Source: Nostoc sp. NOS(2021) (GTDB lineage: Bacteria > Cyanobacteriota > Cyanobacteriia > Cyanobacteriales > Nostocaceae). From it: DNA of 64,000 nt. A program made the translations under genes and the position numbers. The notes beneath the pieces were generated by a model. It made no database searches, was not told the origin of the DNA, and saw nothing but the letters and a program-made list of their open reading frames with translations. The stretch lies in NCBI RefSeq assembly GCF_017115025.1, contig NZ_JABXKM010000136.1, positions 1-64,000 of the forward strand, written 5' to 3'. Below are positions 18,110-26,799 of this stretch, piece after piece (the first letter of the stretch is position 1; each line of letters opens with the position of its first letter).

Positions 18110-18196
18110 CCTCTCTCCAAACCTCTTCCCTAAAAGGGGAGAGGCTTTGAATCTTACTCCCCAACGCTAGTAGGGAAGGGGCTGGGGGTTAGGTTT
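18110..18196. repeat. C-rich palindromic interspersed repeat
   Basis: Paired stems CCTCTTCCCTAAAAGGGGAGAGG and CTCCCC...GGGAAGGGGCTGGGG. Same family as the repeat inside the kinase gene at 4.8 kb. Confidence 0.65.
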
Positions 18197-18284
18197 TGTA
18201 TTTAACTTAAGCGAAAACCGCCGGAGATTATAGGTATGTGCGAAAACTTTACAAATGCATCAAAGGATTCACAATTTTTATTAT

Positions 18285-19310
18285 TTACCAGCCTTTTTCT
18301 GTGCTGACGTTATCTTTTGTGATCAACTTAACTGGAATCAAAATGGTAGAATTGCTAGGCTTTTTACCATTTAAGATGTCGTTGCCAACCTGAACTGCTT
18401 TTTCGGCCATACCTCGCGGATTTTGAGTGGCAGTCGCCGCATATAAACCATCTTTATTTGCGATCGCAGTGATTGCTTCTGGCGCACCATCAACCCCGAC
18501 AATAAAGAAATCTTTACGTTGTGCTTGGTTAGCTGCTAGTTCTGCGCCAACTCCACTCGGATCATTGATGGCAAAAACCGCATCAATTTTCGGAAAGGTT
18601 GTGAGCAAATCAGTCATAACTCTGAGTCCTCCATCCCGACTACCCTCTGCATTCTGGTTTTTAGAGAGGATTTTGATATCGGGATATTTAGACAATACAT
18701 TCTCACAGCCACTAACTCGCTGAATCACCGAGTCCACTGGCGGCCCGTTAACTATTACAACATTGCCTTTGCCTTTGAGGCGGTCAGCAATATATTTGCA
18801 ACTAACTTCTCCAGCTTGGACATTATTAGTAGTAATGGTGGCATCCACACCTCCTTCAGCACCTGTATCTACCGCAATGACAATTCTACCTGCAAGTTTC
18901 GCTTTTTCAATTGCTGGCTTAATGCCACTTTTATCAGCAGCATTTACGATAATGATATCAGTATTGGAAGCAGTAAAATTTTCAATTTGATTGGCTTGTT
19001 GGTTGAGGTCATAGGCACTGGAAACTACGCTAACGTTGACATCCTTACCGCCAATTTTCTTCGCCTCTGCCTCAGTTGCTTGCCCCATGAGGACGAAGAA
19101 GGGATTACTTAAATCACCAACGGTAAAGGCAACTGATCGTAATTTTGTATTCCCAGTGGCAGTTTTACTCTCTGCACTTATATTGGTAGCCGATTTTGTA
19201 TCAGTGTTAGTAGCAGTGTTGCGATCGGGAGAACTATTTGTACAGCCCACAAGACTACCACTGATGATACCTAATAGGCTAGCTGCGATCGTAATCTTTT
19301 TCACATTCAT
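18285..19310 (-). CDS. frtA: CUT2 sugar-binding lipoprotein, copy 1
   Basis: 341 residues from the ATG at 19310. AGGAGATAT precedes it exactly, and an upstream ATG at 19328 lacks a site. Lipoprotein signal with lipobox near SLVGC. Periplasmic-binding-protein type 1 fold of the RbsB class: GDLSNPFFVLMGQ, NQIENFTASNTDIIIVNAAD, VDTGAEGG, INDPSGVGAELA, IVGVDGAPEAI. It delivers the sugar to the permease. It is about 70-75 percent alike by eye to the second copy 200 bases upstream, so the pair comes from duplication. The ligand could be fructose (frt locus) or inositol; both belong to this class. Confidence 0.85.
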   Translation of the reverse strand: MNVKKITIAASLLGIISGSLVGCTNSSPDRNTATNTDTKSATNISAESKTATGNTKLRSVAFTVGDLSNPFFVLMGQATEAEAKKIGGKDVNVSVVSSAYDLNQQANQIENFTASNTDIIIVNAADKSGIKPAIEKAKLAGRIVIAVDTGAEGGVDATITTNNVQAGEVSCKYIADRLKGKGNVVIVNGPPVDSVIQRVSGCENVLSKYPDIKILSKNQNAEGSRDGGLRVMTDLLTTFPKIDAVFAINDPSGVGAELAANQAQRKDFFIVGVDGAPEAITAIANKDGLYAATATQNPRGMAEKAVQVGNDILNGKKPSNSTILIPVKLITKDNVSTEKGW

Positions 19311-19429
19311 ATATCTCCTAAAACTCATTCTTACTTACACCAAATTTGGAACCGATGTATTGTTTAAAAAACAGGGTCAAGTATTGTAACTCTCCTGTAT
19401 CAAGCCTTTTTCTGTGTGTCCTAATTACG

Positions 19430-19512
19430 AATTACGTTAGCGAGTCCGCGTACTCTGTAAGAGTTGCAAGCTACGCTTTTAGCGTCTCGTAGAGAGCGTG
19501 ATTACGAATTAC
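19430..19512. repeat. Interspersed repeat fragment
   Basis: CTACGCTTTTAGCGTCTCGTAGAGAGCG and flanking ATTACGAATTACG motifs between the two binding-protein genes. Similar fragments recur near 35.1, 45.65 and 61.7 kb. Confidence 0.55.
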
Positions 19513-19521
19513 GAATTAGTA

Positions 19522-20526
19522 TTACCAGCCTTTATAGCTGCTGAGATTCTCTCTAGTAACCAAGTTGACTGGAATCAGAATGTTGGGTGACTCAGGTTTT
19601 TTACCCTGGATGATATCGTTGCCAATCTGAACCGCTTTTTCGGCCATCCCTGCGGGATTTTGAGCAGCAGTTGCAGCAAATACACCATCTTTATCTTCCA
19701 TTGCTTTGGTTGCATCTGGCGATCCGTCAACCCCAACAATAAAAAATTCTTTACGTCTTGCTTGTCTAGCTGCTAAATCTGCGCCCACACCGCTTTGATC
19801 GTTAGTGGCAAAAACGGCATCAATTTTGGGAAAGGTTGTGAGCAAATCGCTCATGACTCTTAGTCCTCCATCCCTAGTCCCTTCGGCGTTTTGGTCTTTA
19901 GAGATGAGTTTGATATTCGGATATTTGGACAATGACTTCTCACAGCCACCCACTCGCTGATTGATTGAATCCATCGGAGTACCGTTGAGGATGACTACAC
20001 TACCTTGACCTTTGATGCGATCGGCAATATATTGGCAAGCAATCTCTCCAGCTTGCGTATTGTTGGAGCTAATCATCGCATCCACATCTGCATCAACGGC
20101 TGAATCTAATGCAATGACAACCCTACCTGCAAGCCTTGCTTGATCAATAACTGGTTTAACTCCTTTTTTGTCAACAGCGCTGAGAATAATTAGATCAGTA
20201 TTCGCAGCCGTGAAATTTTCGATTTGGTTGGTTTGTTGGTTCAGGTCAAAGGCACTAGAAACCGCATTAACTCTGATATTCCCGATTTTCTTGGCTTCTG
20301 TCTCAGCCCCCTTCTGCACTGCATTATAGAAGGGATTGCCCAAGTCACCCAAAGCAACGCCGATTGTTTGCAATTTTCTATTTGGAGTACTAAGACTCTC
20401 TGCACTTATATTGGTAGCAGTGTTAGTAGTATTAGTAGCAGTGTTGTGATTTTGACCGCCATTTGTGCAACCAACAACCGCGAAACCTAATATGCCAACT
20501 ATGAGCGCAATTCTGTTCATATTCAT
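19522..20526 (-). CDS. frtA: CUT2 sugar-binding lipoprotein, copy 2
   Basis: 334 residues (second start ATG at 20520 possible). Lipobox FAVVGC near residue 20. Same fold and motifs as copy 1: ALGDLGNPFYNAVQKG, NQIENFTAANTDLIILSAVD, ATNDQSGVGADLA, IVGVDGSPDAT, VTRENLSSYKGW end. First gene of the minus-strand transport run. Two tandem binding proteins serving one ATPase/permease pair is known for the frt locus of Nostoc and could widen ligand range or allow different expression levels. Confidence 0.85.
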   Translation of the reverse strand: MNMNRIALIVGILGFAVVGCTNGGQNHNTATNTTNTATNISAESLSTPNRKLQTIGVALGDLGNPFYNAVQKGAETEAKKIGNIRVNAVSSAFDLNQQTNQIENFTAANTDLIILSAVDKKGVKPVIDQARLAGRVVIALDSAVDADVDAMISSNNTQAGEIACQYIADRIKGQGSVVILNGTPMDSINQRVGGCEKSLSKYPNIKLISKDQNAEGTRDGGLRVMSDLLTTFPKIDAVFATNDQSGVGADLAARQARRKEFFIVGVDGSPDATKAMEDKDGVFAATAAQNPAGMAEKAVQIGNDIIQGKKPESPNILIPVNLVTRENLSSYKGW

Positions 20527-21613
20527 CTTTTTCTAAGAACGGATTTAAATTTGAAAAAGGTAAGTAGAATATAAATTTGCCAATTTATCACAATATGAGC
20601 TAGGTCTGAAAACTTCAGATATAACCTAGCAGTACTGCTGGTTTGGGCAATTTCAACTCCTCTCAAAGGTCTTATATTGTTACCTGATTTGAGTTAGCGC
20701 TATTAATTTCCCTAAATTAGATGTTTTGTTTTTTAAAGCAAAACTATGAGCACTACACTACGTCAAAAAATCACATTTGTTTTGTGAAACTACACTTGTA
20801 AGTGCGTGGGTTAAAAACAGCTTTAAACTAAAATTAGTAGAACCTGATGTTATCAAAACTGCGAATTTGTATTCTGTTTTACATTAATTTTAGTTTAACC
20901 TGCATTATTCCAAATATGATCCCCGTTTATCGAACTTTACAAAGTCAAGAAAACTATTCCATCTCGATGTAGTTGAAACTTTTCCTCCTAGAGCATTTGC
21001 GAAAAGTAAGCAATTTTCAGCTTAGGCATAGTTTAGAAAACGTAACATATTTCACTCAACTTGAATTGAGAAAAGTTAATACCGTTGGAGGCAAATCGCT
21101 GCTTTTAAATCTATCTTTTAGGGGTAGAAAGATGTAGGCGATTACGATTTTTATAAATCCTGTTGCCTGATTTTCAGAGTTGACTTAAATATGCTTGTCA
21201 AGTGCGCTTATTTGTTATAAGCTGTTCCAAGAGTTAGTCTTGTTATATCTCGACCAGAATAATTCTTTGGATAGAGGGAGAAGGAACACCAAAAAGTCAT
21301 TCTTACCCCATTACCGCCGTTATCAAGATGTGAAAGAACGGACGCGATGAGTAGTTCCCGCCTGTTCAATCTATCTGAGAATTAAAGAAAAATCGAGCCA
21401 GTGGCTATAAACTTCAGGACATCTGCACAGATATTTTATACTTTTATAAGTGGCAATGTGCTGTTTTTCGCTGGAAAACATTCCACTCGGTTTAGACTTG
21501 CTGAAGAATTGTTATTCATCATTAGGTAAAAATAATCGCAATCTCCACAAGCCCAATCAGTTATAATATCTGTAGGTTTTTTTAAATTCTTTGCCTTTGC
21601 TACTAGCGGAGAT
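20527..21613. other. Long gene-free region upstream of the transport operon
   Basis: Nearly 1.1 kb, AT-rich, between the binding-protein gene and the end of the inositol oxygenase gene. No coding ORF, no full copy of the CACACGTGTG operator and no repeat family was recognised. Presumably holds the transport promoter and a long leader. Confidence 0.45.
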
Positions 21614-22510
21614 TTAGAATTTTAAGGTTATGGGTAAATATTTAGCCACTAAATCTTCATAGTAAGGCTTTAATTTTTGCCAATCTGGAGGATTAGGATT
21701 CTTTGAATACAAATCGTAGGGATTGAATAACTTCACCCATTTAAACATTTCTTTATCGTGTTTATCCATCAAATGTTCGTAAGCATTTTCGCGATGTTGA
21801 GGATAAAAGGAGTGATAGCGGAGGATGTACAATGCAGATTCGGGCAAATAGTTTTTCATCATGTAATATACATACTCATCATGTCCCCATGACATGTGTA
21901 CATTACTTAAGCCACAATTCGGCTCGTAAACACCATATACGGAGTTATATATAGGGTTATTGTAATCAGGGTTTTCTTTGAAAAATTCCGAGAAAACAAT
22001 TTTATCAGAAAATGCACAACCCACAGGATAGGTATCGCCTACTGTAGCCCATTGGGGTTCACCAAATAAGCAAAGTACCTTCCCCATATCGTGAAACAAG
22101 CCAGTAAGTACCATCCAGTCTGGGTGCCCATCAGCGCGAATGGCTTCTGATGTTTGCAATAGGTGCTGTAACTGATCTAAGTCTGTATCAGGATCTGAAT
22201 CATCAACCAATTGATTCAAAAATTCCAATGCATCCCAGACAGACATTTCTTTCTTATCTAACTTCAGAAAGTGTTCTTTTTTATCTAATACAAAATCATA
22301 CGTTTGATTGATATGATTTAACCGATAAAACTCTTTCACCGTATCTCTAATAGTCGTTTCGTAATTCCTATACTCTTCGGTGGTTTTACCTTCTTTAACT
22401 ATGCTGTCTGGATCGGGATAGCGATTAAGTAAGTCTTTTTCCCATTCTTCTAGCGAATGTAAAGGATTGTTTTGAGCTTGGTCGATGACATTATTTAGAG
22501 TTTGAGACAT
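21614..22510 (-). CDS. Inositol oxygenase (MIOX)
   Basis: 298 residues, the normal size. MIOX is a di-iron enzyme that uses O2 to cleave myo-inositol to D-glucuronate. All six iron ligands can be placed: His116 (QHLLQTSEAIR), His140-Asp141 (GLFHDMGK), His210 (MSWGHDEYVYYM), His233 (LRYHSFYPQHR) and Asp266 (FNPYDLYSK). Substrate-loop motifs such as PVGCAFSDKIVF and GVYEPNCGL are also present. Bacterial copies are uncommon. Upstream lie two copies of the LacI-type operator also found at the gluconokinase/lacI promoter. It supplies glucuronate for the UxaC encoded 3 kb away. Confidence 0.93.
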   Translation of the reverse strand: MSQTLNNVIDQAQNNPLHSLEEWEKDLLNRYPDPDSIVKEGKTTEEYRNYETTIRDTVKEFYRLNHINQTYDFVLDKKEHFLKLDKKEMSVWDALEFLNQLVDDSDPDTDLDQLQHLLQTSEAIRADGHPDWMVLTGLFHDMGKVLCLFGEPQWATVGDTYPVGCAFSDKIVFSEFFKENPDYNNPIYNSVYGVYEPNCGLSNVHMSWGHDEYVYYMMKNYLPESALYILRYHSFYPQHRENAYEHLMDKHDKEMFKWVKLFNPYDLYSKNPNPPDWQKLKPYYEDLVAKYLPITLKF

Positions 22511-22564
22511 ATCTTTTTACTTGTCGATATTGATTTGTTAAATGGTACTTTCGCACTCCATCTT

Positions 22565-22619
22565 ATGTACAGGTGTGCAAGTACTGTATTGAACTTATTT
22601 TTGCACACGTGTGCAAAAA
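22565..22619. promoter_or_regulatory. Two LacI-type operators upstream of inositol oxygenase
   Basis: 22598-22619 is a perfect 22-base palindrome with core TTGCACACGTGTGCAA (22601-22616). 22565-22580 (ATGTACAGGTGTGCAA) matches the core at 13 of 16 positions. The same 16-base core is at 24174-24189 in the gluconokinase/lacI promoter. CpG-centred palindromes are typical LacI-family sites. Confidence 0.7.
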
Positions 22620-22689
22620 CGTATGTTAAGTTTCTTTTCGTCTTTACATACCAGGGTAAGGTTAGTTTAGCTTATGCCTTCTCGGTAGC

Positions 22690-22944
22690 GACGACCTTAT
22701 ACCACAGCGATCGCAAATACAAAAAGCGAAACACTGGATTCATTGAAAGTCGGCGGGAAACTCGAACCCAAGAGTGGGTGGAGTTTTTCATGTACACGGT
22801 ACGCGAATTAAGATGGTGATCTACTACGTCTTCAGCTAACCCAGCGTGTTGTGTCAGTGCGAAAAATAGATGCAACGAGGCACCGTAAAATGAAGGCAGT
22901 CCGATGAACATCAGTGGCAACATTGCGATCGCTCTGGCTATCAC
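22690..22944 (-). pseudogene. Remnant of a fatty-acid desaturase-like gene
   Basis: Minus-strand reading gives MFIGLPSFYGASLHLFFAL, TQHAGLAEDVVDHHLNSRTVYM and then MNPVFRFLY. These resemble an inner portion of a membrane fatty-acid desaturase (histidine-box region xDHRLNxRTVYMNPxFRFLY). The two parts are separated by about 48 extra bases (KNSTHSWVRVSRRLS), and after FRFLY the frame runs into repeat-like sequence and stops. N- and C-terminal parts of the enzyme are absent. Dead gene fragment. Confidence 0.6.
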
Positions 22945-22958
22945 AATTAAATAGCTTT

Positions 22959-22974
22959 ATGCACAGGTGTGTAT
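22959..22974. promoter_or_regulatory. Degenerate LacI-type operator
   Basis: ATGCACAGGTGTGTAT matches the TTGCACACGTGTGCAA core at 12 of 16 positions. It lies between the desaturase remnant and the DUF1815 gene. May be a weak auxiliary site for looping. Confidence 0.4.
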
Positions 22975-23058
22975 AGCTGTACTAAATGTAAGCTTATCTT
23001 TTGTTTTACATGTGTAAAATCTATGTTGATTTTTTTGTCGGCTTCACCCAGGAGAGTA

Positions 23059-23382
23059 TCAATTTGTCAATTGTATGGCACGATAATACTTGATAATATT
23101 AGCCAACTCTTGTAGCTGGTTTATCGCTTCTGCACCCTCAAACTTCATTAATTCGCGATCGTCCCACAATTCCGTCCAAGTAATCCCGTAATCAGACACT
23201 AAAAACCGAATCAGGTGCTTTTCTCTCAGGCTAACCATAAATGAAGCACTCTTCATTTGGTCACCGCATGTATAACAAGACGCAGGATAGCCACGCCGCT
23301 CAAGTGTAATTGTCAGGGCTTGCAGGTTGATTACCAAGTCTTGGACGAATTCCTGATGTTGTTGCGCTAATCTTAGAAACAC
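23059..23382 (-). CDS. DUF1815 family protein
   Basis: 107 residues, starting MFLRLAQQHQEFVQDLVINL, with YPASCYTCGD (a Cys pair) near residue 37 and FLVSDYGITWTELWDD near residue 65. I recognise it as the small cyanobacterial DUF1815 family, whose function is unknown. The CxxC could bind metal or be redox-active. It stands alone on the minus strand, and a CAACTACA/TGTAGTTG inverted repeat sits just upstream. Confidence 0.7.
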   Translation of the reverse strand: MFLRLAQQHQEFVQDLVINLQALTITLERRGYPASCYTCGDQMKSASFMVSLREKHLIRFLVSDYGITWTELWDDRELMKFEGAEAINQLQELANIIKYYRAIQLTN

Positions 23383-23395
23383 TAGTTTTCTCCTA

Positions 23396-23415
23396 CAACT
23401 ACAGTTATGTAGTTG
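23396..23415. promoter_or_regulatory. Inverted repeat upstream of DUF1815 gene
   Basis: CAACTACA and TGTAGTTG, 8+8 perfect with a 4-base spacer, ending 14 bases before the start codon. A second small palindrome TTACATctgATGTAA is near 23437-23451. Possible operator or promoter-proximal hairpin. Confidence 0.4.
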
Positions 23416-23520
23416 CTTTTAAAATTTCTTTAGACTTACATCTGATGTAATTTAGTTACCAAAAGTTCGTGTTTTCGTAGAGACGTGATTAATCTTAATC
23501 TTACGGTTGTCACCAATAAG

Positions 23521-24045
23521 CTAAATTCCCAAAGCCATTCTAATGTTTTGGACAATTACCTGGGGTGACTGTGCAACATCCATAGATATGCTATCCAATG
23601 GTTCTTCAAGAGTATAAAACTGACTGTTGAGGAGTTTTTCGCTCATGTAATGATCGCGACGCTCTTGCAGCCGCATTTGAATCAACTCATAAGACCCTTT
23701 GAGGTAAACTAGCTTGATGCGTTCGCCCTTGGCGTTGGCGGAGCCATTGCTATCCAATACCAGAAATTGCCGATAGCTATCTTTTAGAGCCGAACACGCC
23801 AGCACCACATTTTTATTTTCTTGCAGCCAGTGTTTAATAGCTGTTTGCAAATCTTGCAACCAAGGCATCCTGTCAGCTTCACTCAGAGGGATACCGCGCC
23901 GCATTTTCTCAACATTCTCTGGCGAGTGGAAAGCATCAGCGTCGCTAAACTCCCATTCTAAGGAGTCTGCTAGCAGTTTTCCGATGGTAGTTTTGCCAGA
24001 ACCTGATACACCCATTACGATAATAATCATTGACTGCTTAATCAT
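23521..24045 (-). CDS. gntK: Gluconokinase
   Basis: 174 residues. P-loop GVSGSGKTT, SDADAFHSPENVEKMRRG, DRMPWLQDL, ACSALKDSYRQFL and VYLKGSYELIQMRLQERRDHYM are all standard for GntK, which makes 6-phosphogluconate from gluconate and ATP. Start may be 24045 or the ATG at 24030. A short insert (SNGSANAKGE) before KLVYLKG is encoded by a GGCGTTGGCGGAGCC-type repeat motif. Divergent from the lacI gene across a shared operator, so both are probably controlled together. In this locus it would feed gluconate from the uronate branch into the oxidative pentose phosphate or Entner-Doudoroff pathway. Confidence 0.9.
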   Translation of the reverse strand: MIKQSMIIIVMGVSGSGKTTIGKLLADSLEWEFSDADAFHSPENVEKMRRGIPLSEADRMPWLQDLQTAIKHWLQENKNVVLACSALKDSYRQFLVLDSNGSANAKGERIKLVYLKGSYELIQMRLQERRDHYMSEKLLNSQFYTLEEPLDSISMDVAQSPQVIVQNIRMALGI

Positions 24046-24137
24046 TTTTTTTTAAGAAAAGTTAAGTTATTGAAACCGAGCCAGAATTCAGGACTCCTGA
24101 CTCCTTTTCATGCGAAATGTGAGTTGGATTAAATCTC

Positions 24138-24198
24138 TTGACAAATAACGATTATTTTCTATAATACATATAATTGCACACGTGTGCAATTATATGTA
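24138..24198 (+). promoter_or_regulatory. Sigma70-type promoter with overlapping 34-base palindromic operator
   Basis: TTGACA at 24138-24143 and TATAAT at 24160-24165, 16 bases apart. From 24165 to 24198 the DNA is a perfect 34-base palindrome centred on CACACGTGTG (core TTGCACACGTGTGCAA at 24174-24189). A repressor bound here would cover the -10 edge and start site of lacI, and lie in the divergent gntK control region. Confidence 0.75.
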
Positions 24199-24215
24199 AA
24201 AGCATCAGATAAAAT

Positions 24216-25256
24216 ATGAATAAACGAAGAATTTCAATTGAAGATATTGCTCGCAGAGCAGGCGTTTCTCATTCCACAGTTTCACGCGCTTTGCGAGATA
24301 ACGCTCTAATTAGCCCGAAAGTGCGAGAAGAAATTAAGCGACTGGCGCAGGAGATGAGCTATGTGCCGAATGCTATTGCTCAAAGCTTGCAAAATAAACG
24401 TACTAATACCATTGGTGTAGTAGTAACTTCAATCGCAGATCCCTTTTTCGCTGAGGTAGTAGAGGGAATCGAGAAGATCGCCAGACCCGCAGGCTTGAGT
24501 GTTTTGTTGAGTGCTTCACACCGAGATTTTGAGCAGGAAATAGCAGCTATTGATACTTTTCATCGCCGGAGAGTAGACGGGATCTTAGTAGCCGACTCAC
24601 GAATTAGTAAACAGCATATCAAACAACTAACGCAAATTGCTGTGCCCACAGTTCTGATTAATAGCCAGACCGAAGATCAATCCGAAATATTTCACTCAGT
24701 GGCAATAGACGATCGCTTAGGTGCTAGATTAGCCGTAGAGCATCTCATAAGTCTGGGACACACCGCTATTGGTTATCTGGGTGTAAGCGATCGCAGTAGG
24801 TCGAACCAGCAGCGCCTAGAAGGATATCGAATGGCCCTTGCTGAAGCTGGCATACCACAAAATACTGATTGGGTTGCAATTAGTGATGACTATGATACCA
24901 GAACAAGCGATGTTGCCACCGGACAACAGATGCTATCTAAACTATTGACTGCTGAGGTGACAGGCATCTTTTGTTACAACGATATGGTTGCGGTTGGCGC
25001 TCTGCTAGTCTGCCAAGAACTAGGTATTTTAGTACCGCGAAATTTAAGTCTCGTCGGATTTGATGGTATTGCTTTGGGCTGTTACGTTACGCCGGCACTC
25101 ACGACAGTCAGCCAGCCAATGTTAGAAATTGGTGGCTATGCCATGCAAATGTTACTCGATTTATTAGAAGAAAAAACTGTAGAAAACCGCGTTTTATGTC
25201 CTTTTCTAGTACAGCGTGGAAGTAGTGCAGCATTACAGCAATTTTCAGGTATTTAG
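24216..25256 (+). CDS. LacI-family transcriptional regulator
   Basis: 346 residues. N-terminal helix-turn-helix and hinge (ISIEDIARRAGVSHSTVSRALRDN; MSYVPNAIAQSLQ) and a periplasmic-binding-like effector domain (TIGVVVTSIADPFFAEVVEGIE, DGILVADSR, VAIDDRLGARLAVEHLISLGH, FCYNDMVAVGAL, LVGFDGI). It most likely binds the CACACGTGTG palindromes in its own promoter, at gntK and upstream of inositol oxygenase. The frt locus also has a LacI-type regulator (FrtR), and this may be its counterpart. Effector unknown; a sugar acid or inositol is a reasonable guess. uxaC follows after 55 bases on the same strand. Confidence 0.88.
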   Translation: MNKRRISIEDIARRAGVSHSTVSRALRDNALISPKVREEIKRLAQEMSYVPNAIAQSLQNKRTNTIGVVVTSIADPFFAEVVEGIEKIARPAGLSVLLSASHRDFEQEIAAIDTFHRRRVDGILVADSRISKQHIKQLTQIAVPTVLINSQTEDQSEIFHSVAIDDRLGARLAVEHLISLGHTAIGYLGVSDRSRSNQQRLEGYRMALAEAGIPQNTDWVAISDDYDTRTSDVATGQQMLSKLLTAEVTGIFCYNDMVAVGALLVCQELGILVPRNLSLVGFDGIALGCYVTPALTTVSQPMLEIGGYAMQMLLDLLEEKTVENRVLCPFLVQRGSSAALQQFSGI

Positions 25257-25311
25257 ACCACGACTGAGACGGGGAGTAGTAATTTGAAAAAATTTTAATC
25301 AAACAAAAATT

Positions 25312-26733
25312 ATGTTAACCAAAAAACCGAGCTTATCTCCCGATCGCTGTTTTTCTCCAGAACCAGTTCAAAGACGACTAGCCCATGAATTTTTTGACAG
25401 TATATCTGCGCTACCTCTAGTCTGCCCACACGGCCACGTAGATCCAGCCTTGTTAGCTAATCCAGCAGCCCGTTTTGGTTCACCGACCGAATTACTGATT
25501 ATCCCTGACCACTACCTTTTGCGTATGCTCTATAGTCGGGGCATACCTCTGCAAGCTTTGGGCATACCTACTAGTGATGGTTCACCAGCAGAAACTGACC
25601 ACCGCAAAATCTGGCAATTGTTCGCCGAACATTTTTATCTATTCCAGGGTACTCCGTCCGGGTTGTGGCTCAAAGACGAACTAACTAACGTCTTTGGCGT
25701 AGATGAACCTTTAAACTCTCGCAATGCTGGACATATCTATGATTACCTGGAAGGTCTGTTAGCTTTGCCTGAGTTCTCCCCCCGTGCTTTATTCAAACGC
25801 TTTCACATCGAAGTGCTTTGTACTACCGATGCAGCCAGTGATACCCTAGAGAATCAGCGATCGCTCCACGAAGAAGGTTTTACTCAAATCAGACCAACTT
25901 TTCGACCAGATGCAGTAGTTAACCTGGATGCTCCTGGTTGGCGCGAAAATCTTGCTAAATTGGAAAGCACTATCGGTAGAGAAATTAATACTTACGCTGC
26001 TTTTGTGCAAGCTTTAGAAGAACGTCGAGCTTTCTTTAAAAAAATGGGCGCGACAGCTACCGATCAAGGTGCAGCTACACCTTATACCACACGCCTTTCT
26101 GACCAAGAAGCAGAAGCTATCTTTGCTAGAGCATTAACCGGCAAGCTGAATCCAAGTGATGTAGAACATTTTACTGGTCATATGTTCATGGAAATGGCGC
26201 GGATGAGTGTGGAAGATGGCTTAGTGATGCAAATGCATTGTGGTGTTATGCGTAACCATAACCCGGCTTTATTTGAGAGATTTGGATCTGATAAAGGTGC
26301 TGATATTCCGCTAAAAATAGAGTGGACTCAAAATTTGCGCCCATTGTTGTCAGCCTACGGTAATGATCAACGCTTCCACTTAATTATTTTTGGCATGGAT
26401 GAAAGCACCCTGAGCCGAGAGATGGCTCCGCTAGCCGGTCATTATCCCACCATACTGCTCGGGCCGCCTTGGTGGTTTCACGACAGCGTTAATGGCATGG
26501 AGCGCTACTTCAATCAGGTAATGGAAACTGCTGGACTTTATAATACTGCCGGGTTTAATGATGATACTCGCGCTTTCGTTTCTATTCCGGCTCGTCACAA
26601 TATCTGGCGGCGAGTAGCTTGTAATTGGTTAGCTGGATTGGTAACACGTGGATTGGTTGAGGAAGAGGAAGGGTATGATATGGCCCGCGCTTTGGCTTAC
26701 GACCTCGCTAAGGTTGCTTACAAATTGGATTAA
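25312..26733 (+). CDS. uxaC: Glucuronate isomerase
   Basis: 473 residues, the family's usual length. Amidohydrolase-like barrel with the metal-binding HGH motif in CPHGHVDP near residue 40, followed by HYLLRMLYSRGIP, CTTDAASDTLENQ, MQMHCGVMRNHN and PARHNIWRRVACNWLAGLV. UxaC interconverts D-glucuronate and D-fructuronate (also galacturonate and tagaturonate). It sits 55 bases after the lacI gene and ahead of the SDR and LarA-like genes on the same strand, but 344 bases of repeats separate it from the SDR gene. Confidence 0.9.
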   Translation: MLTKKPSLSPDRCFSPEPVQRRLAHEFFDSISALPLVCPHGHVDPALLANPAARFGSPTELLIIPDHYLLRMLYSRGIPLQALGIPTSDGSPAETDHRKIWQLFAEHFYLFQGTPSGLWLKDELTNVFGVDEPLNSRNAGHIYDYLEGLLALPEFSPRALFKRFHIEVLCTTDAASDTLENQRSLHEEGFTQIRPTFRPDAVVNLDAPGWRENLAKLESTIGREINTYAAFVQALEERRAFFKKMGATATDQGAATPYTTRLSDQEAEAIFARALTGKLNPSDVEHFTGHMFMEMARMSVEDGLVMQMHCGVMRNHNPALFERFGSDKGADIPLKIEWTQNLRPLLSAYGNDQRFHLIIFGMDESTLSREMAPLAGHYPTILLGPPWWFHDSVNGMERYFNQVMETAGLYNTAGFNDDTRAFVSIPARHNIWRRVACNWLAGLVTRGLVEEEEGYDMARALAYDLAKVAYKLD

Positions 26734-26799
26734 TACCAATTTTCCCAAATCAAGCTATTAGGAACTAGGGCGTGTTTTCAAACTACTCGTTTAGCCTCC

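Noticed and set aside
20527-21613. Long leader as a possible riboswitch
   Set aside because: I could not build a conserved aptamer-like fold or recognise a known motif.
22736-22795. Possible tRNA 3' end (GGTTCGAGTTTCCCGCC on minus strand)
   Set aside because: The T-stem does not pair properly and no acceptor, D or anticodon arm is found upstream.
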